Assembly (NCBI GenBank): GCA_036506155.1
Contig: DASXSF010000136.1
Coordinates: forward strand, 1-9,920
Direction: 5' to 3'
DNA length: 9,920 bases
DNA from: DASXRA01 sp036506155
GTDB lineage: Bacteria; Actinomycetota; Actinomycetes; Mycobacteriales; Jatrophihabitantaceae
The position numbers and the translations under genes are program-made. The notes below the pieces were generated by a model. That model had not been told where the DNA came from, made no database searches, and worked only from the letters and a program-made list of their open reading frames with translations. This document shows positions 7,899-9,920 of the stretch, piece after piece; within the stretch, counting starts at the first letter, position 1; every line of letters begins with the position of its first letter.

Positions 7899-8900
7899 AT
7901 GCCGCGCAACATCGTGGTGACCGGTGCCAGCGGCGGAATCGGACGGGCCACCGCGATCGCGTTCGGACGTCGAAAGGACACCGTCGTCCTTGTCGCCCGC
8001 GGCAAGGAGGGCCTCGACGGCGCCGCGGCGGAAGTGAAGCGGGCCGGCGGGACGGCCGTCGTGATGCCCGCCGACGTCGCCGACCCCGACCAGGTCTTCG
8101 CCGTCGCGGACAGCGTCGAGGCGAACATCGGGCCCATCGACGTATGGGTAAATGTGGCATTCACCTCGGTGTTCTCGCCCTTCGAGAAGATCCGGCTGGA
8201 CGAGTACCGGCGGGTGACCGAGGTCAGCTATCTCGGCTACGTCTACGCAACGATGGCCGCGCTGACGCATATGAAGCCGCGTGATCGCGGCACCATCGTG
8301 CAGGTCGGCTCCGCCCTCGCCTACCGCGGCATCCCACTCCAAAGCGCTTACTGCGGCGCCAAACACGCCATTCAAGGATTCCATGAGGCACTGCGCTGCG
8401 AGCTGCTGCACGAGCACAGCAACGTGCACGTCACGATGGTGCAGATGCCGGCGGTCAACACGCCGCAGTTCTCCTGGGTGCTGTCCCGGCTGCCGCACCA
8501 CGCCCAACCTGTCCCGCCGATCTATCAGCCGGAACTGGCCGCCCGGGGCGTGCTTTACGCCGCGGACCATCCGAAGCGGCGCGAGTACTGGGTCGGTGCC
8601 AGCACGATGGGCACACTCGCAGCCAACGCCGTCGCGCCTGGGCTGCTCGATCGCTACCTCGCCCGTACCGGCTTCAAGTCACAGCAGACCTCGCAAGAAC
8701 AGGATCCGGACGCACCGAAGAATCTGTGGAATCCGGCTGACGGCCGGGACGGGCGGGACTACGGCGCCCATGGGGTGTTCGATAACAAGTCTCATAATCA
8801 CGACCCGCAACTTTGGGCCTCGCAGCACCACGGCACGCTGGCAGCCATAACTGGAGCAGCCGCCGCCGTCGGCACGGTGCTGTGGCGACGGCACCGGTGA
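7899..8900 (+). CDS. SDR family NAD(P)-dependent oxidoreductase with C-terminal membrane anchor
   Basis: Short-chain dehydrogenase/reductase, a Rossmann-fold NAD(P)-dependent oxidoreductase; substrate unknown. ATG 7899 has AGAAGGGG just upstream (7883-7890, spacer 8); an out-of-frame ATG at 7892 is ignored. In the 333 residues: cofactor loop TGASGGIG at 8-15, Asp in ADVADP near 59-63, NVA at 85-87 where NNA(G) is usual, and catalytic Ser138 (VGSALAYRG), Tyr151 and Lys155 (SAYCGAKHA). The core ends near residue 255. An 80-residue extension follows, Asp/Gly-rich around 266-305, ending in a hydrophobic helix at about 312-329 (HGTLAAITGAAAAVGTVLWR) capped by RRHR, consistent with a tail anchor facing the cytoplasm. 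The reading frame is intact. The stop overlaps the ATG of the next gene by one base, so the two are probably co-translated. Confidence 0.93.
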   Translation: MPRNIVVTGASGGIGRATAIAFGRRKDTVVLVARGKEGLDGAAAEVKRAGGTAVVMPADVADPDQVFAVADSVEANIGPIDVWVNVAFTSVFSPFEKIRLDEYRRVTEVSYLGYVYATMAALTHMKPRDRGTIVQVGSALAYRGIPLQSAYCGAKHAIQGFHEALRCELLHEHSNVHVTMVQMPAVNTPQFSWVLSRLPHHAQPVPPIYQPELAARGVLYAADHPKRREYWVGASTMGTLAANAVAPGLLDRYLARTGFKSQQTSQEQDPDAPKNLWNPADGRDGRDYGAHGVFDNKSHNHDPQLWASQHHGTLAAITGAAAAVGTVLWRRHR

Positions 8901-9295
8901 TGGCCGGTGGAAGGCTGGTGCATGCCTCCGCGCGCTGCCGCGCGGCTGCATCCAGTCGGGCGGCGACCGCGGTGTCGGCACTCTGGTGCGTCGTCGGCGG
9001 CATGCTCCTGATCTGGCCAGGTCCGGTCGCCCGCGCGGTAGGCGGAAGCGGCTCGCCACCGCCACCGTGAGTGGTGCGCCTGCTGGGGGGACGCCTGCTT
9101 GTTCAGGGGGCAGCCGCGCTCTACTGGCCCAGCCCCGCTATGGCACGCGCCGATGCGGCGGTCGACGCCATGCATGGCGCCAGCATGCTCGCCCTGGCCA
9201 CCGTCAGCAGACGGCACCGACGCGCGGCCCTCACCGGCGCTGCCTCCGCTGCCGCGTCCGCGCTGGCGTCTGTCCGAGTCGCCCGCGAAGCCTGA
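8900..9295 (+). pseudogene. Small hydrophobic protein coupled to the SDR, split by an in-frame TGA
   Basis: ATG 8900 overlaps the SDR stop (TGATG); GTG 8897 is also in frame. The first part, MAGGRLVHASARCRAAASSR then a hydrophobic SALWCVVGGMLLIWPGPVARA, ends at TGA 9068-9070 after SPPPP. The same frame continues as VVRLLGGRLLVQGAAALYWP and runs to TGA 9293, with a hydrophobic stretch DAMHGASMLALATVS and an Ala-rich C-terminus. Read through, it is about 131 residues with two or three membrane segments and looks like one protein; TGG to TGA would explain the stop (PPPPW-VVRLLGG). Alternatively these are two coupled ORFs, since GTG GTG directly follows the TGA. No indel is needed here. Function unknown; the coupling suggests a role with the SDR. 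Confidence 0.6.
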
Positions 9296-9634
9296 GGAGG
9301 GGATCTTGACTTGCGGGCGATCACAAGCGCCCAGCACGTGGGCATCGCGTCGCGAGCCCAACCGAGCAGGGTGCCCATCAATCCGTCACCTAACGTTCGC
9401 CGCGCAACCTGACGTCGGCGTCGGCGCCCGACCACAGCATGGAGCACCCCCTGCAGTCGCGCTGCCACAGTCGCGCCAGAGGGCCCGAGATCTACAGCCC
9501 ACCATGCGATTGCCGCACGGCATGCAATGGGTTGTGCAATGAAACGGTGGGCATCCGAGGGGATTCTGGGTCTCCTGAGGGTCTGAATGAGGTCATAGGG
9601 GACCAGCGCGGCCCCTGACCTATCGATCAACCAC
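9296..9634. other. 340-base gap without a convincing gene
   Basis: An AGGAGG at 9296-9301 sits five bases before TTG 9306, and that frame stays open to 9542, but its product is Arg/Pro/Gln-rich with no recognisable motif, so I do not call it. The opposite-strand frame through this stretch begins inside the tRNA fragment and is a shadow. The right end holds an imperfect inverted repeat (9591-9620), listed separately. Confidence 0.5.
9591..9620. repeat. Imperfect inverted repeat just left of the tRNA fragment
   Basis: GGTCATAGGGG (9591-9601) and CCCCTGACC (9612-9620) pair as GGTCA/TGACC plus GGGG/CCCC with a two-base TA bulge, around a 10-base loop. It ends 14 bases before the tRNA-derived core, where binding sites of recombination proteins or a terminator would be expected. 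Either role is inference. Confidence 0.4.
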
Positions 9635-9680
9635 CCTCCTAAGCCGGGCGTCGCAGGTTCGAATCCTGCCGGGGGCACCA
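9635..9680 (+). other. tRNA-Arg(CCU) 3' fragment, probable integration attachment site (att)
   Basis: Bases 9636-9642 are a standard anticodon loop CTCCTAA (anticodon CCT, arginine). Then come the 3' anticodon strand GCCGG, a 5-base variable region, a perfect T-arm (GCAGG-TTCGAAT-CCTGC, 9653-9669), the 3' acceptor strand CGGGGGC, discriminator A and encoded CCA (9677-9680). Left of the loop the sequence stops being a tRNA: the 5' anticodon strand is CCACC (only three of five pairs) and there is no D-arm. A copy running from anticodon loop to CCA is the classic core left when an element integrates into a tRNA gene. With this orientation the intact tRNA would lie to the left, beyond the element, and the older chromosome would be to the right. 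The fragment is seen directly; the att role is inferred. Confidence 0.75.
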
Positions 9681-9920
9681 GCAAATTGTGCTGTTTCGGT
9701 AGTTACGTCCATAATGGTGTTTGATCTTCGCCGTTGAGCGTGGCGTCGTGATGTGAGACGGCCACCGCGTGATCCTCATGGAGTTCCTTCCACAGAGCTC
9801 GACCGAGGAGTCACACGATGACCGCACCACCGAGTATCGACCTGTCCGGCTGGCTGACCGAGCAGCTTGCCCAAGCGAGTCCGGACCTGCTCCGGACATG
9901 ATCACCACGTTCGTGCAGGC
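9681..9920 (+). mobile_element. IS256-family insertion sequence, left end (partial)
   Basis: Identified by the transposase start below and by a 5' leader of the kind such elements carry. The left terminal repeat should lie between 9681 and about 9715 (TGCTGTTTCGGTAGTTACGT region); the exact end and target duplication cannot be set without the right end, which is outside the window. It begins directly after the tRNA fragment's CCA, so it has inserted at or very near the att scar. Confidence 0.6.
9818..9920 (+). pseudogene. IS256-family transposase, N-terminus, frameshifted and cut by window edge
   Basis: ATG 9818 follows GAGGAG (9805-9810, spacer 7). The product begins MTAPPSIDLSGWLTEQLAQA then SPDLLR, the typical opening of IS256/mutator-type transposases, followed in the family by a hydrophobic MITTF-like segment. 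As written the frame hits TGA at 9899-9901. One extra G in the GG at 9894-9895 restores LLRDMITTFVQA, which then runs off the right edge. The DDE catalytic domain is not in the window. Too little is visible to name the IS. Confidence 0.75.

Noticed and set aside
7424..8164. 246-residue minus-strand frame opposite the SDR start
   Set aside because: Ser/Thr/Arg-rich shadow of the SDR; only its last part (from 7567) is used, as the N-terminus of the hypothetical gene.
9611..9680. A complete 70-base tRNA using GCCCCTG (9611-9617) as 5' acceptor strand
   Set aside because: Those seven bases do pair with CGGGGGC with one G-U, but only 10 bases would be left for a D-arm, no D-stem forms, and two of five anticodon-stem pairs fail. 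The bases also belong to the inverted repeat at 9591-9620.
9121..9684. Minus-strand frame beginning MLVPPAGFEPATPGLGG
   Set aside because: PPAGFEPATPG is the well-known false product of reading a tRNA 3' end backwards; the rest is antisense to a plus-strand gene and a non-coding gap.
9639..9908. Minus-strand frame ending CWCPRQDSNLRRPA
   Set aside because: Same artefact: antisense of the tRNA fragment in another frame, and antisense to the IS leader.
1..9920. CRISPR array, riboswitch, rRNA or replication origin
   Set aside because: No regularly spaced repeats, no recognisable aptamer or rRNA sequence, and no DnaA-box cluster or iterons seen on either strand.

Overview
The window comes from a high-GC Gram-positive bacterium, most likely an actinomycete. 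Codon third positions are strongly G/C, GTG and TTG starts are common, and the protein families are typical of actinobacteria: a large serine recombinase, a trehalose-synthase-like GH13 enzyme, an HKD phospholipase D, an SDR with a C-terminal membrane anchor, and an IS256-type transposase. The species cannot be named from the sequence.

Layout, left to right. 1-1574 (+): a large serine recombinase, cut by the left edge, with a zinc ribbon, a long coiled coil and a MerR-like C-terminal helix-turn-helix. A tightly coupled 35-codon ORF (1571-1678, +) with a perfect Shine-Dalgarno follows and runs into the tail of the convergent gene. 1639-3297 (-): an intact GH13 trehalose-synthase/alpha-glucosidase-like enzyme. 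3298-3948: no convincing gene. 3949-5549 (+): a two-HKD phospholipase D-like gene with one frameshift. 5777-6120 (+): a small two-TM, channel-like protein whose filter position reads TVSSS, also with one frameshift. 6384-7051 (-) and 7032-7567 (-): an overlapping pair encoding a four-TM membrane protein and an unrecognised soluble protein, both frameshifted. 7641-7883 (+): weak remains of a small gene. 7899-8900 (+): an intact SDR. 8900-9295 (+): a coupled small membrane protein split by an in-frame TGA. 9296-9634: no convincing gene. 9635-9680: the 3' part of a tRNA-Arg(CCU), from anticodon loop to CCA, without a D-arm or normal 5' half; this looks like an integration (att) scar. From about 9681 to the right edge: the start of an IS256-family element whose transposase also has a frameshift.

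Two themes stand out. First, the window looks like accessory DNA: a serine recombinase at one end, and a tRNA-derived att-like core plus an IS at the other, around genes that suggest envelope and osmotic stress physiology (trehalose-type sugar chemistry, phospholipid chemistry, a channel-like protein, several small membrane proteins). That functional grouping is inference. Second, five genes carry small indels, mostly explained by one base lost from a short homopolymer, and a sixth has a stop codon, while the recombinase, GH13 and SDR frames are clean. This is either real decay or uncorrected sequencing error; read data would decide. I reconstructed the frames by hand and list the breakpoints so they can be checked.
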